Below, piece after piece: positions 23,961-31,739 of a stretch of 37,353 nucleotides of DNA. This DNA is from UBA3537 sp965657165 (GTDB lineage Bacteria > Bacteroidota > Bacteroidia > Flavobacteriales > Flavobacteriaceae), in NCBI GenBank assembly GCA_965657165.1, contig CBFHNG010000015.1, forward strand, positions 1 through 37,353. Reading direction: 5' to 3'. The translations under genes were made by a program, and so were the position numbers. Every line of letters starts with the position of its first letter. Position 1 is the stretch's first letter. The notes under the pieces were generated by a model. The model was not told where the DNA came from. It saw only the letters and a program-made list of their open reading frames with translations, and ran no database searches.

Positions 23961-23976
23961 ATTTGTAACAAATTTA
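23958..23976. repeat. Near-perfect palindrome at the dapB stop
   Basis: Nine-base arms TAAATTTGT and ACAAATTTA flank a single central base and include the dapB stop codon. One central base is too little for an RNA hairpin loop, so if it matters it is as a DNA operator before lepB. In DNA this AT-rich it may be chance. Confidence 0.3.
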
Positions 23977-24010
23977 AAGTCCCCACAACAAACATTAAAA
24001 GCAAAATAGT

Positions 24011-25612
24011 ATGACATTAATACAGTGGTTTAATTTTATTTTGGTTATTCAGATCATCCATGGACTTGGGACGTGGAAATTGTATCAAAAAGCTGGGCGT
24101 AAAGCGTGGGAAGCTTTTGTACCTGTTTACAATGCACTTGTCCTTTTTAAAATTATGAATAGACCATGGTATTGGATTTTCTTTATCTTTTTACCAGTCA
24201 TCAATTGTGTGATGTTTCCTGTAATTTGGGTAGAAACCGCAAGAAGTTTTGGAAAAAACTCTACCACAGACACCATATTAGCCGTTGTCTCACTTGGTTT
24301 TTATAATTACTATTTAAATTATTTTCTTGATTTAGAACATGTTAAAAACCGTGATGGAGAACCAAAATCAAATGCTGGACAACTTTTGAACTCTATACTT
24401 TTTGCAATTGTAGTCGCAAGTGCTGTACATATTTACTTTTTACAGCCTTTTATCATCCCATCCTCGTCATTAGAGAAATCATTACTTGTTGGAGATGCAT
24501 TGATTGTTAGTAAAATGCATTATGGAGCACGAGTACCAATGACCACGGTAAGTTTACCAATGGTACACGATTCTATTCCATTTAGCGGAAAAAAATCATA
24601 TTTGTTTAACGATAAAATTGAAGAAAAAAATACATCCTGGAAAAACAAATTGCAACTCCCCTACCTACGAATTCCAGGTTGGGAAAAAATAAAGCGCAAT
24701 GAAATTGTAGTGTTCAATCAACCTGCGGATACGCTGTTGGACATGAACGATTTTACACCAAATCGAAATTATTATAAACCTATTGACAAAAAAACAAACT
24801 TGGTTAAACGTTGTGTTGGAATTGCTGGAGATACGCTAGAAATCATTGATGGTTATGTTTATATCAACGGAAAGAAAAATAAACTTCCCGGTAGAGCTCG
24901 ATTACAGTTTTCTTATATGGGGACCATTAAGCCAGGAAAAGGTTTTAGTAGAAATATCAATACTCGTTTAAAAACATATTATGATATAACAGATGGTATA
25001 CGATTCAATAGCACAAATTTTGAATTGTCTGCAGCCACTGAGGAATCTATTGAATTATTTAAAAAGCATCCAAGTGTAGGGAGTGTAGAACGAAGAATTG
25101 TTCCTAAAGGTCAGGGCGATAGAAGTCTTTTCCCTCAAGACCCTGCATACAATTGGAATATAGATCAATTTGGTCCAATTTATATTCCAAAAAAAGGGGT
25201 TACAATTTCTATTGATACAACCAATTTACCACTGTATAAACGTCTAATTTCTGAGTACGAAGGTAATACGATTTATGCTAAAGGCAATCAGATTTATATT
25301 AACGGTAAAGTGGCAACGACCTACACCTTTAAACAAGACTATTATTGGATGATGGGTGATAACCGCAATAGTTCAATTGATTCACGCCGATGGGGATTTG
25401 TTCCAGAAAATCATGTTGTAGGAAAGCCTGTTTTTATTTGGATGAGTTGGAATACAAATGGAAAAGGATTAAACAAAATTCGTTGGGATCGTGTATTTAC
25501 TACGGTTCACGCCGATGGTCCAAGACGCTCATATTTGATTCATTTTGTGATTTTACTGCTTTTAAATTACGGCTACAGAAAATGGAGAAAACGTAAAAAA
25601 GAAGCGGCTTAA
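24011..25612 (+). CDS. lepB: Signal peptidase I with N-terminal DUF5684-like membrane region
   Basis: A 533-residue inner-membrane serine protease that removes signal peptides from exported proteins. Residues 1-115 are an extra membrane domain (KAGRKAWEAFVPVYN, then several hydrophobic segments) of DUF5684 type. A further transmembrane helix (LLNSILFAIVVASAVHIYFL) precedes the peptidase. The catalytic Ser/Lys dyad is S153 in IIPSSSLEKSL and K266 in LVKRCVGIAGD. Box E, GDNRNSSIDSRRWGFVP, and the last C-terminal helix complete the fold. A long insertion separates the Ser and Lys boxes from box E, making it much larger than E. coli LepB (324), as is usual in Bacteroidota. The residue after the Ser is Leu instead of the usual Met. 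Confidence 0.95.
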   Translation: MTLIQWFNFILVIQIIHGLGTWKLYQKAGRKAWEAFVPVYNALVLFKIMNRPWYWIFFIFLPVINCVMFPVIWVETARSFGKNSTTDTILAVVSLGFYNYYLNYFLDLEHVKNRDGEPKSNAGQLLNSILFAIVVASAVHIYFLQPFIIPSSSLEKSLLVGDALIVSKMHYGARVPMTTVSLPMVHDSIPFSGKKSYLFNDKIEEKNTSWKNKLQLPYLRIPGWEKIKRNEIVVFNQPADTLLDMNDFTPNRNYYKPIDKKTNLVKRCVGIAGDTLEIIDGYVYINGKKNKLPGRARLQFSYMGTIKPGKGFSRNINTRLKTYYDITDGIRFNSTNFELSAATEESIELFKKHPSVGSVERRIVPKGQGDRSLFPQDPAYNWNIDQFGPIYIPKKGVTISIDTTNLPLYKRLISEYEGNTIYAKGNQIYINGKVATTYTFKQDYYWMMGDNRNSSIDSRRWGFVPENHVVGKPVFIWMSWNTNGKGLNKIRWDRVFTTVHADGPRRSYLIHFVILLLLNYGYRKWRKRKKEAA

Positions 25613-25621
25613 ATATAGACT

Positions 25622-26236
25622 ATGAGTCTAATCTATCCCTCTTATTTTCCAAATATTGCTAGTTGTATTACCATTATACAATCCAAATCAATATGTTTTG
25701 AAATTGAAGACAACTACCAAAAACAAACCTTCAGAAATCGATGTTATATTTATGGTGCTAACGGAAAACTAGGTCTTCATATTCCTGTACATTACACTCA
25801 AAAAAAGCGTCAAAAAACAAAAGATATTAGAACAGATAATAGCTCCAATTGGAAATCGATTCATTGGAAATCAATTGAAAGTGCCTATAGAACTTCACCA
25901 TTTTTTGAGTTTTATGAAGATGATTTTCAATCACTTTTCAAAAATAAAAGTGAATGGCTAATGGATTATAATTTTAAGTGTATAGATCTAATTCAACAGT
26001 GTTTAGACGTTTATTTAAATTACAAAACCTCTACTACTTTTGAAAAAGAAGTTAAGGATGATTTTAGATCATTAATTAATGTAAAAAATCATGAAAACAT
26101 TCAAACCAATCCTTACATACAAGTTTTTGAAAACAAACATGGATATATAAATAACCTAAGTATATTGGATGTTTTATTTAATCTTGGACCAGAGACGCTT
26201 TCTTACCTTACAAATCATCCGTCAATAAACATATAA
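25622..26236 (+). CDS. WbqC family protein
   Basis: A 204-residue WbqC-like protein. The family start YPSYFPNIASCITIIQS matches the LiPsYFPpi pattern, followed by CFEIEDNYQKQTFRNRCYI, GANGKLGLHIPV and WKSIHWKSIESAYRTSPFFEFYEDDF, all typical of the family. Members have been linked to polysaccharide or nucleotide-sugar biosynthesis, but no reaction is established. No signal peptide or membrane helix is present, so it is cytoplasmic. It follows lepB by nine bases and ends the parA-to-wbqC block; a convergent gene begins its stop 14 bases later, with a nine-T run between. Confidence 0.88.
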   Translation: MSLIYPSYFPNIASCITIIQSKSICFEIEDNYQKQTFRNRCYIYGANGKLGLHIPVHYTQKKRQKTKDIRTDNSSNWKSIHWKSIESAYRTSPFFEFYEDDFQSLFKNKSEWLMDYNFKCIDLIQQCLDVYLNYKTSTTFEKEVKDDFRSLINVKNHENIQTNPYIQVFENKHGYINNLSILDVLFNLGPETLSYLTNHPSINI

Positions 26237-26250
26237 AACTCTATTTTTTT

Positions 26251-27264
26251 TTAACGAAGTTCTAGGATTGTAGAAATTGGAAAGTGATCGGAATATCGAA
26301 CGTTATGCGTTTGGAAATCTACTATTTTTAAGGTCTTATCTACAAGTATAAAATCGATACGAAGAGGAAAAAAATCAAACGAATAAGTACGCCCAAAACC
26401 TTCGCCTGCGATATCAAAAGCATCGTCAAAATTTGATCTTAAAAGACGATAAACATATGAATGTGTGGTGTTATTAAAATCTCCATTCAAAATGGTTTTA
26501 TAAGGAGATTTTTTCATGTGTTTTAGAACTAATTCTGCTTGATATTGTTGAGCTTCAAAGGTTTTGCTAATGCGCTTAAAAAGGCGATCTGAGGTTTCAG
26601 AGTCTAACTGCTTAACGTTGGGGTTGATGCCAGAAGATTGCAAATGAATGTTATAAACCCTAAGGGTGTCATTCTTCACTAAAATATCGGCAAAAATAGC
26701 GCTATTGGCTGAGTTTGGAAATTTTATAATTCCTGTATTCAAAAATGGAAATTTTGAAAAAATTGCCAATTCAGATTTTGTTTTTGAATTTGAATTAAAT
26801 AAATATGGATAAGTTGTTTTTTTTGCAATTCCACTGTTGTATTCTTGAACGGATAAAATATCTGGAGCGGCTTGTTCGATAAAATCTTGAATTTTTTCTG
26901 GAATTGCATCATCATCAATCCAATCGTAAAGATTCAACAATCGTACATTATAACTCATCAAAGAGAGTGTATCGTTAGAAGATTGTCCATTTTCTCTAGA
27001 AAAATTATATAAAGAAGTTAAATGCCCAAAACCAAGAGCTAAAACAAGTCCAGAGAGCAAAAACTGTTTTTTTAGCTTTAATACCCAAAACAAACAAAAT
27101 ATCAGGTTTATGATAATTAAAAAAGGGACGGCAAGACTTAAAACAGCTAAAAAGGAAAATGTTTTTGGCGGAACAAAAGGCAACGCATAAGACAACAATA
27201 GAAGTGTTGCAACTAAAGAGTTGATCAGAAAAATAAGTTTATCAAAAAAATGCAGTGGTTTCAA
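26251..27264 (-). CDS. Membrane-anchored endonuclease/exonuclease/phosphatase family protein
   Basis: A 337-residue protein. The N-terminal ~85 residues hold three hydrophobic segments (FLINSLVATLLLLSYALPF, FLAVLSLAVPFLIIINLIFCLFWVL, LSGLVLALGFGHL). The rest is an EEP (DNase I-like) domain. Catalytic motifs are SYNVRLLN (104-111, Asn metal ligand), SVQEYN (138-143, Glu), NGDFNNT (Asp/Asn) and YSDHFPIST (C-terminal Asp-His). The set is complete, so it should be an active metal-dependent phosphodiesterase or phosphatase; the topology places the active domain on one face of the inner membrane, probably periplasmic. The substrate is unknown. It is last in the minus-strand mutL-rhomboid-rhomboid operon, two bases after the rhomboid stop. 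Confidence 0.9.
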   Translation of the reverse strand: MKPLHFFDKLIFLINSLVATLLLLSYALPFVPPKTFSFLAVLSLAVPFLIIINLIFCLFWVLKLKKQFLLSGLVLALGFGHLTSLYNFSRENGQSSNDTLSLMSYNVRLLNLYDWIDDDAIPEKIQDFIEQAAPDILSVQEYNSGIAKKTTYPYLFNSNSKTKSELAIFSKFPFLNTGIIKFPNSANSAIFADILVKNDTLRVYNIHLQSSGINPNVKQLDSETSDRLFKRISKTFEAQQYQAELVLKHMKKSPYKTILNGDFNNTTHSYVYRLLRSNFDDAFDIAGEGFGRTYSFDFFPLRIDFILVDKTLKIVDFQTHNVRYSDHFPISTILELR

Positions 27265-27266
27265 AA

Positions 27267-28121
27267 CTATTTATTTTTTCCAGCACGAAACAAAAAATCT
27301 TTTTCAGCTTGTGTTAAACTTTCATAACCGCTTTTACTGATTTTATCTAAAATCAAATCAATTTGTTTTTGATGTGTAAAACTGTCAAACTCTTGTTTCT
27401 TTTGGCCAGCCATTGTTGAAGCTTTTTTCTTCTTGTAGACTGTCTTTAGACCTTTTTTAGATTTAAAATAATTTAAAATGCCATCTAAGAAGCCTCCAAA
27501 ATCTTTTCCATTATTAAATTGTTTTGCATAAAAATATCCTGACAAATAGCCCCCTATATGAGCTACTGTTCCCCCAGAATTAACCGACAAAAGTCCTGGT
27601 AAATCCAAAACAACCATAGCAATCCCCAAATATTTTAATGGAAATCGAAGTGTGAAAAAGCCAATGGATTTATTTGGCAAATACACACACAAAAAAATAA
27701 TACACGCTCGAACACCTGCTGAAGCACCAACCAAAGGTCCGTTAATTTGTAATGTATTCGGCAACAAAAAAGCAACAATAATAAAAGCCAGTCCTCCGTA
27801 AATAACACCAAGCAGATAAATTTTTAGGGAAAGACGAGCCGAAAATAAATTAGAAAATGTTTGTGCTATAAAATATAATACAAGCATATTAAAAAACAGA
27901 TGACTTATGCTTTTATGTAAAAAACCATAACTTACAATACTCCATGGACGACCAAAAAAATCTGATAGTATATAAGGTAAAGAAAACCACTCTAAGAGAT
28001 TAAATCCAATCAGATTTAAAAAAATACCTGCAATAAAAACCGTGGTATTCGCTACAATTATTTTTTCCAAAATATGGAGTCGCGATAATTTCTCTTTGAT
28101 ATCTTGTGAAAGTGTAGTCAT
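27267..28121 (-). CDS. Rhomboid-family intramembrane protease, second copy
   Basis: A 284-residue serine protease with about six membrane helices. HKSISHLFFNMLVLYF (69-84) is the L1/TM2 HxxxHxxxN-type motif. VGASAGVRACI (131-141) carries the nucleophile S134, and VAHIGGYLSG (186-195) carries the catalytic H188. The residue after the Ser is Ala rather than the usual Gly of GxSG. Residues from about 205 on are a cytoplasmic basic linker ending in a helical DUF6576-like tail (QIDLILDKISKSGYESLTQAEKDFLFRAG). The dyad is present, so proteolysis is expected but not certain. It abuts the other rhomboid with zero spacing. Confidence 0.9.
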   Translation of the reverse strand: MTTLSQDIKEKLSRLHILEKIIVANTTVFIAGIFLNLIGFNLLEWFSLPYILSDFFGRPWSIVSYGFLHKSISHLFFNMLVLYFIAQTFSNLFSARLSLKIYLLGVIYGGLAFIIVAFLLPNTLQINGPLVGASAGVRACIIFLCVYLPNKSIGFFTLRFPLKYLGIAMVVLDLPGLLSVNSGGTVAHIGGYLSGYFYAKQFNNGKDFGGFLDGILNYFKSKKGLKTVYKKKKASTMAGQKKQEFDSFTHQKQIDLILDKISKSGYESLTQAEKDFLFRAGKNK

Positions 28122-28943
28122 CTAATTCCAGCGGTATTTGTCAAATTGATTTTTTTTCCAAAAATACATCAATAAAAATCCTGTAAGTGCTCCTCCAATA
28201 TGCGCAACATAAGCCGTATTGCTAGGACTAAAAACTGAGACACCTGAGATTGCCGAAAACAAATCAATGGCTATAATTCCAGGGATAAAATACTTTGCTT
28301 TAATAGGAATTGGTAAGAAAATTAGCATCAATTCCGCATTTGGATTGAGCATACCAAAAGCCACTAAAACACCAAAAATAGCACCAGAAGCACCAACCAT
28401 AGAACCATTGCTTTTTACGTTCAAATCAAAAAACATTCGAAATGTGGATGTATCAATTTGAGCTAAACTTTTACCATAACTTTCTAAAAGAGGTTGCATT
28501 TTTTGAGCTAAAATTTCGCCTTTAAACATGTTGTTTTCTAGAATATTTAAACTAGAAATCTCTTTAATTATTTCATAGGAAAATCCACGAGCTTCCAAAT
28601 CGCTTAAAACAGGGTAAATTTGAATAAAATACACCAAAAATGTGAGTGCAACTGCACCCAATCCACAACTGATATAAAACGTAATAAATTTTCGTTGACC
28701 AAAAATTTGCTCTACTGCAGTTCCAAACATCCATAGCGCAAACATATTAAACAATAAATGCTGAAAACTACCATGCATAAACATATGAGTGATAATTTGC
28801 CAAAAGCCAAAATAATCACTCATTGGATAAAATAGCGCTAATAATCTGTAAAACAACTCTTCATTACCCATCAAATAGGTTCCCACAAAGACGATAACAT
28901 TTAAAATGAGAAGATGCTTTACTGTAGGTGATATTCTTAGCAT
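28122..28943 (-). CDS. Rhomboid-family intramembrane protease, first copy
   Basis: A 273-residue rhomboid. The HGSFQHLLFNMFALWMFG segment (57-74) matches the conserved His/Asn region. VGASGAIFG (183-191) holds nucleophile S186 in the canonical GxSG, and VAHIGGALTG (246-255) holds H248. About 70 residues between TM2/3 and TM4 (roughly 113-180) form an extended soluble insert not present in E. coli GlpG, a usual trait in Bacteroidota. It cleaves transmembrane substrates within the inner membrane; the substrate is unknown. It lies between mutL (1-base gap) and the second rhomboid (no gap), so all are one operon. Confidence 0.93.
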   Translation of the reverse strand: MLRISPTVKHLLILNVIVFVGTYLMGNEELFYRLLALFYPMSDYFGFWQIITHMFMHGSFQHLLFNMFALWMFGTAVEQIFGQRKFITFYISCGLGAVALTFLVYFIQIYPVLSDLEARGFSYEIIKEISSLNILENNMFKGEILAQKMQPLLESYGKSLAQIDTSTFRMFFDLNVKSNGSMVGASGAIFGVLVAFGMLNPNAELMLIFLPIPIKAKYFIPGIIAIDLFSAISGVSVFSPSNTAYVAHIGGALTGFLLMYFWKKNQFDKYRWN

Positions 28944-28944
28944 A

Positions 28945-30774
28945 TTAATTAAATTTAGATTCTATTTCAGAGGTTTCTATTGTTGTGAAAATTGCCTTAT
29001 TATTCAATGAAATAGAAGGTTCCTTACATGCAAAAAGTGAATTAACAATAAATTCTTGCTCTGTAATATTTAATTTTTTTCCATTTTTAATGGCTAAACT
29101 TTTTGCAAAAGTTTTGGCAAGTAAGTCACTTGAACTAAAGTTAAAATCAGGAACTTCATTTTGAACATCATCAATAAGCTGCACAAATACTTTTAAAACA
29201 TCATTTTCTTTTAAGGCCGCAGGAATTGCAGAAATAACTGCTTTTTTATTACCCAAAGCATCAAAAACAAAACCTGCCTGTTCCAATTGTTCTTTAATTG
29301 TTTTAAGGACTCCCAATTCCTGAGTTGAAAATTCTAGCTCTAAAGGAAACATTAGTTGCTGACATACAGTATCTTTTACGGTGATTTGCTTTAAAAAGTC
29401 TTCGTACAAAATACGTTCATGTGCTCTATTTTGATCGATAACCACCATACCAGATTTAATCGTACTAATGATATATTTATTTTGAAGTTGAAATGTATTT
29501 TGAACTTTCTTTCCTTCATCTTCATCAAAAATGGACGATTGCAATTCATCTGATTCGAACTGTACTTCACTAAAATCATTTTGATTTTCTGTTGTTTCAG
29601 CATTTAAACCTGTATAAAGCGCTTCCCATGCAGGTGCAGTAGAAGAAGATACTTTAGTCTTTGATTTTGAAAAAGGATTGAAATTGGGGTCTACTTCTAC
29701 TTTTGGACTAGAAATTTGCGCATTGTGTTGATGATAGGGTGTATCCATTGAAGCATCGCGCTGAAAATCGAGAAGAGGCGCAATACTGAATTGCCCCAAA
29801 CTGTGTTTTATAGCGGCCCTTAGAAGGGCATAAATTGTGGGTTCGTCATCAAATTTTACTTCTGTTTTTGTAGGATGAATATTGATATCTATAGATTTTG
29901 GATCTACTGATAAATTGAGAAAATAACTCGGAAATTTTTGAGTTGGAAGTAAACCTTCAAAAGCCGCTTGAATGGCATGATTCAGATAAGGACTTTTTAT
30001 ATACCGCTGATTGACAAAGAAAAACTGCTCTCCTCTAGATTTTTTAGCATATTCTGGTTTGCCAACAAAACCTGAAATTTTTAGAAGTTCTGTATCCTCG
30101 TCTACAGGGACTAGTTTTTCATTGGTTTTTTTTCCAAAAGTATGTACAATACGTTGTCTAAAATTTTCTGAACGCAAGTCAAAAAGATTATTTCCATTGT
30201 GATACATTGAAAAATTGATTTGTGGATGCGCCAAAACTACTCGATGAAATTCATCAATAATATGGCGTAATTCTACAGCATCAGATTTTAAAAAATTACG
30301 ACGAGCGGGAATATTAAAAAATAAATTTTTAACTGCAATAGACGTTCCTTTTGGTGCAGCAACAGAGTTTTGGTCTGTTATTGTACTGCCCTCTATTGAA
30401 ATGGCTGTTCCAAGTTCTGTATGCTCTTGTTTGGTTTTGAGTTCAACATGTGCAATAGCAGCAATACTTGCCAACGCTTCGCCTCTAAACCCTTTTGTAT
30501 GCAAAGCAAATAAATCTTCTGCAGCTTTAATTTTTGAGGTGGCATGACGCTCAAAACTAAGGCGTGCATCTGTAACACTCATCCCCTTACCGTTGTCTAT
30601 AACTTGAATAAGGGTTTTACCAGCATTTTTGATTAGTAATTTTATTTCTGTTGATTCGGCATCTATAGAATTTTCAAGCAATTCTTTTACAACTGAAGAG
30701 GGTCGTTGTACGACTTCTCCAGCTGCAATTTGATTGGCAACATGATCTGGTAAAAGGTGTATAATATCGGCCAT
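28945..30774 (-). CDS. mutL: DNA mismatch repair protein MutL
   Basis: A 609-residue GHKL ATPase that links MutS mismatch recognition to strand removal. The N-terminal domain is intact: ELLENSIDA (31-39), VIDNGKGM (58-65), RHATSKI (76-82), GFRGEALASI (95-104) and the transducer with DINIHPTKTEVKF (296-308). A variable linker (about 335-425) leads to the C-terminal dimerisation domain. There the DQHA(X)2E(X)4E endonuclease motif reads DQNRAHERILYE (447-458), and the Cys-containing metal sites seen in endonuclease-type MutL (ACHxAI, CPHGRP) are replaced by AKSLAIK and ACKEPS. The C-terminal nuclease is therefore probably inactive. The start overlaps the upstream small gene by one base (TAATG). 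Confidence 0.96.
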   Translation of the reverse strand: MADIIHLLPDHVANQIAAGEVVQRPSSVVKELLENSIDAESTEIKLLIKNAGKTLIQVIDNGKGMSVTDARLSFERHATSKIKAAEDLFALHTKGFRGEALASIAAIAHVELKTKQEHTELGTAISIEGSTITDQNSVAAPKGTSIAVKNLFFNIPARRNFLKSDAVELRHIIDEFHRVVLAHPQINFSMYHNGNNLFDLRSENFRQRIVHTFGKKTNEKLVPVDEDTELLKISGFVGKPEYAKKSRGEQFFFVNQRYIKSPYLNHAIQAAFEGLLPTQKFPSYFLNLSVDPKSIDINIHPTKTEVKFDDEPTIYALLRAAIKHSLGQFSIAPLLDFQRDASMDTPYHQHNAQISSPKVEVDPNFNPFSKSKTKVSSSTAPAWEALYTGLNAETTENQNDFSEVQFESDELQSSIFDEDEGKKVQNTFQLQNKYIISTIKSGMVVIDQNRAHERILYEDFLKQITVKDTVCQQLMFPLELEFSTQELGVLKTIKEQLEQAGFVFDALGNKKAVISAIPAALKENDVLKVFVQLIDDVQNEVPDFNFSSSDLLAKTFAKSLAIKNGKKLNITEQEFIVNSLFACKEPSISLNNKAIFTTIETSEIESKFN

Positions 30775-31046
30775 TAGCTAAAAAATAATGAGAGGTCAAA
30801 ATCTATAAACCATAAAAATATAAAAACGAGAATAAGCACTATGATTCTAATTCTATAGGATGTTTGGCGATCTGTACTTTTCATATCGCTCAAAGCATTT
30901 TTTAGAGTGCCTTTTAAATTTGTCTTTTGAACAGTTACACGTTGATCATCAAATTTATGTTTGATTTCAAAAGGACTAGAATCTCCTTTGTAATAACGAG
31001 GTTCGTAATTAAATTTTTTATTTTTTCTGAGTTTAAATAACCCCAT
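30774..31046 (-). CDS. Small C-terminally anchored membrane protein
   Basis: A 90-residue protein. Residues 1-65 are polar and basic (MGLFKLRKNKKFNYEPRYYKG, then RVTVQKTNLKGTLKNALSDM), and the last ~22 residues are one hydrophobic helix (IIVLILVFIFLWFIDFDLSLFF), so it is an inner-membrane protein with a cytoplasmic N terminus. I recall flavobacterial relatives in this position being labelled riboflavin synthase subunit beta. Nothing here resembles lumazine synthase, whose real gene (ribH) lies just upstream, so that name is probably inherited from the neighbour. It overlaps mutL by one base and follows the 38-residue gene by three bases. Function unknown. Confidence 0.8.
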   Translation of the reverse strand: MGLFKLRKNKKFNYEPRYYKGDSSPFEIKHKFDDQRVTVQKTNLKGTLKNALSDMKSTDRQTSYRIRIIVLILVFIFLWFIDFDLSLFFS

Positions 31047-31049
31047 GAT

Positions 31050-31166
31050 TTATAAATATTTAGTCTCCAAAACAAACATTCCTATCAATAATAAAGCTAA
31101 GGCAATAACAAGCCAAATTAATGAAAATGGTTGTTTACGGCGTTTATTTAGCTTGAATTTTGACAT
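31050..31166 (-). CDS. 38-residue single-span membrane protein
   Basis: A short open frame from ATG (31164-31166) to TAA (31050-31052). The protein is a basic head (MSKFKLNKRRKQPF), one hydrophobic helix (SLIWLVIALALLLIGMFVL) and the tail ETKYL. Positive residues before the helix predict a cytoplasmic N terminus. It ends three bases before the ATG of the 90-residue membrane protein, which ends by overlapping mutL, so it fits the operon. Basic head plus clean helix in a conserved operon gap argue that it is a true gene, but there is no family evidence I can name. It may act with the 90-residue protein as a pair. Confidence 0.65.
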   Translation of the reverse strand: MSKFKLNKRRKQPFSLIWLVIALALLLIGMFVLETKYL

Positions 31167-31245
31167 AAGATTTTAAAAGCTCTACACTTTCAAAAATAAT
31201 TAAAAATTACAGGATAAAAAAGAAGAGAGGAAAATTTAAATACAA

Positions 31246-31731
31246 TTAAATTGATCGATTAAAATCAATCATTTTGAGTGCTGTAACAGCAGCTTCAATA
31301 CCTTTATTGCCATGTTTCCCACCAGAACGATCCAAAGACTGTTGCTTGTTATTATCGGTTAGAACACAGAATATGACTGGTGTGGTATGTTGAATATTTA
31401 AATCTTTTATTCCTTGAGTAACGCCTGCACAGACATAGTCAAAATGTTTTGTTTCGCCTTGAATGACACAACCGATTGTGATAACAGCATCAACTCCTGA
31501 AGATTGTACTTTTTTTGCGCCAAAAATCAACTCAAAACTCCCAGGGACTTTATGTACAGAAATATTTTGTTGAGAAACCCCACAATCTGTTAATGTTTGC
31601 AGTGCTCCTTCTAATAGCCCATTGGTCACTTCAGAATTCCATTCAGAAACAACAATACCAATCTTAAAATCTGTGGCGTTTGGAAGTGCCGATTTACCGT
31701 AATTAGAGAGGTTTGTATTTGCCGTTGCCAT
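31246..31731 (-). CDS. ribH: 6,7-dimethyl-8-ribityllumazine synthase
   Basis: A 161-residue enzyme that joins 5-amino-6-ribitylaminouracil and dihydroxybutanone phosphate to form lumazine, the penultimate step of riboflavin synthesis. It assembles into pentamers or 60-mer shells. Visible motifs are IGIVVSEWNSEVTNGLLEGA, VPGSFELIFGAKKV, ITIGCVIQGETKHFDYVC and GVTQGI, and the C-terminal RSGGKHGNKGIEAAVTALKM with the phosphate/ribityl-binding residues. Length is standard. It follows the TPR gene by eight bases on the minus strand. No FMN riboswitch is visible upstream. Confidence 0.96.
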   Translation of the reverse strand: MATANTNLSNYGKSALPNATDFKIGIVVSEWNSEVTNGLLEGALQTLTDCGVSQQNISVHKVPGSFELIFGAKKVQSSGVDAVITIGCVIQGETKHFDYVCAGVTQGIKDLNIQHTTPVIFCVLTDNNKQQSLDRSGGKHGNKGIEAAVTALKMIDFNRSI

Positions 31732-31739
31732 TGGGGTTT

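Noticed and set aside
26237..26250. Nine-T run between wbqC and the EEP gene as a terminator
   Set aside because: No stem precedes the T run on either strand, so it does not form an intrinsic terminator.
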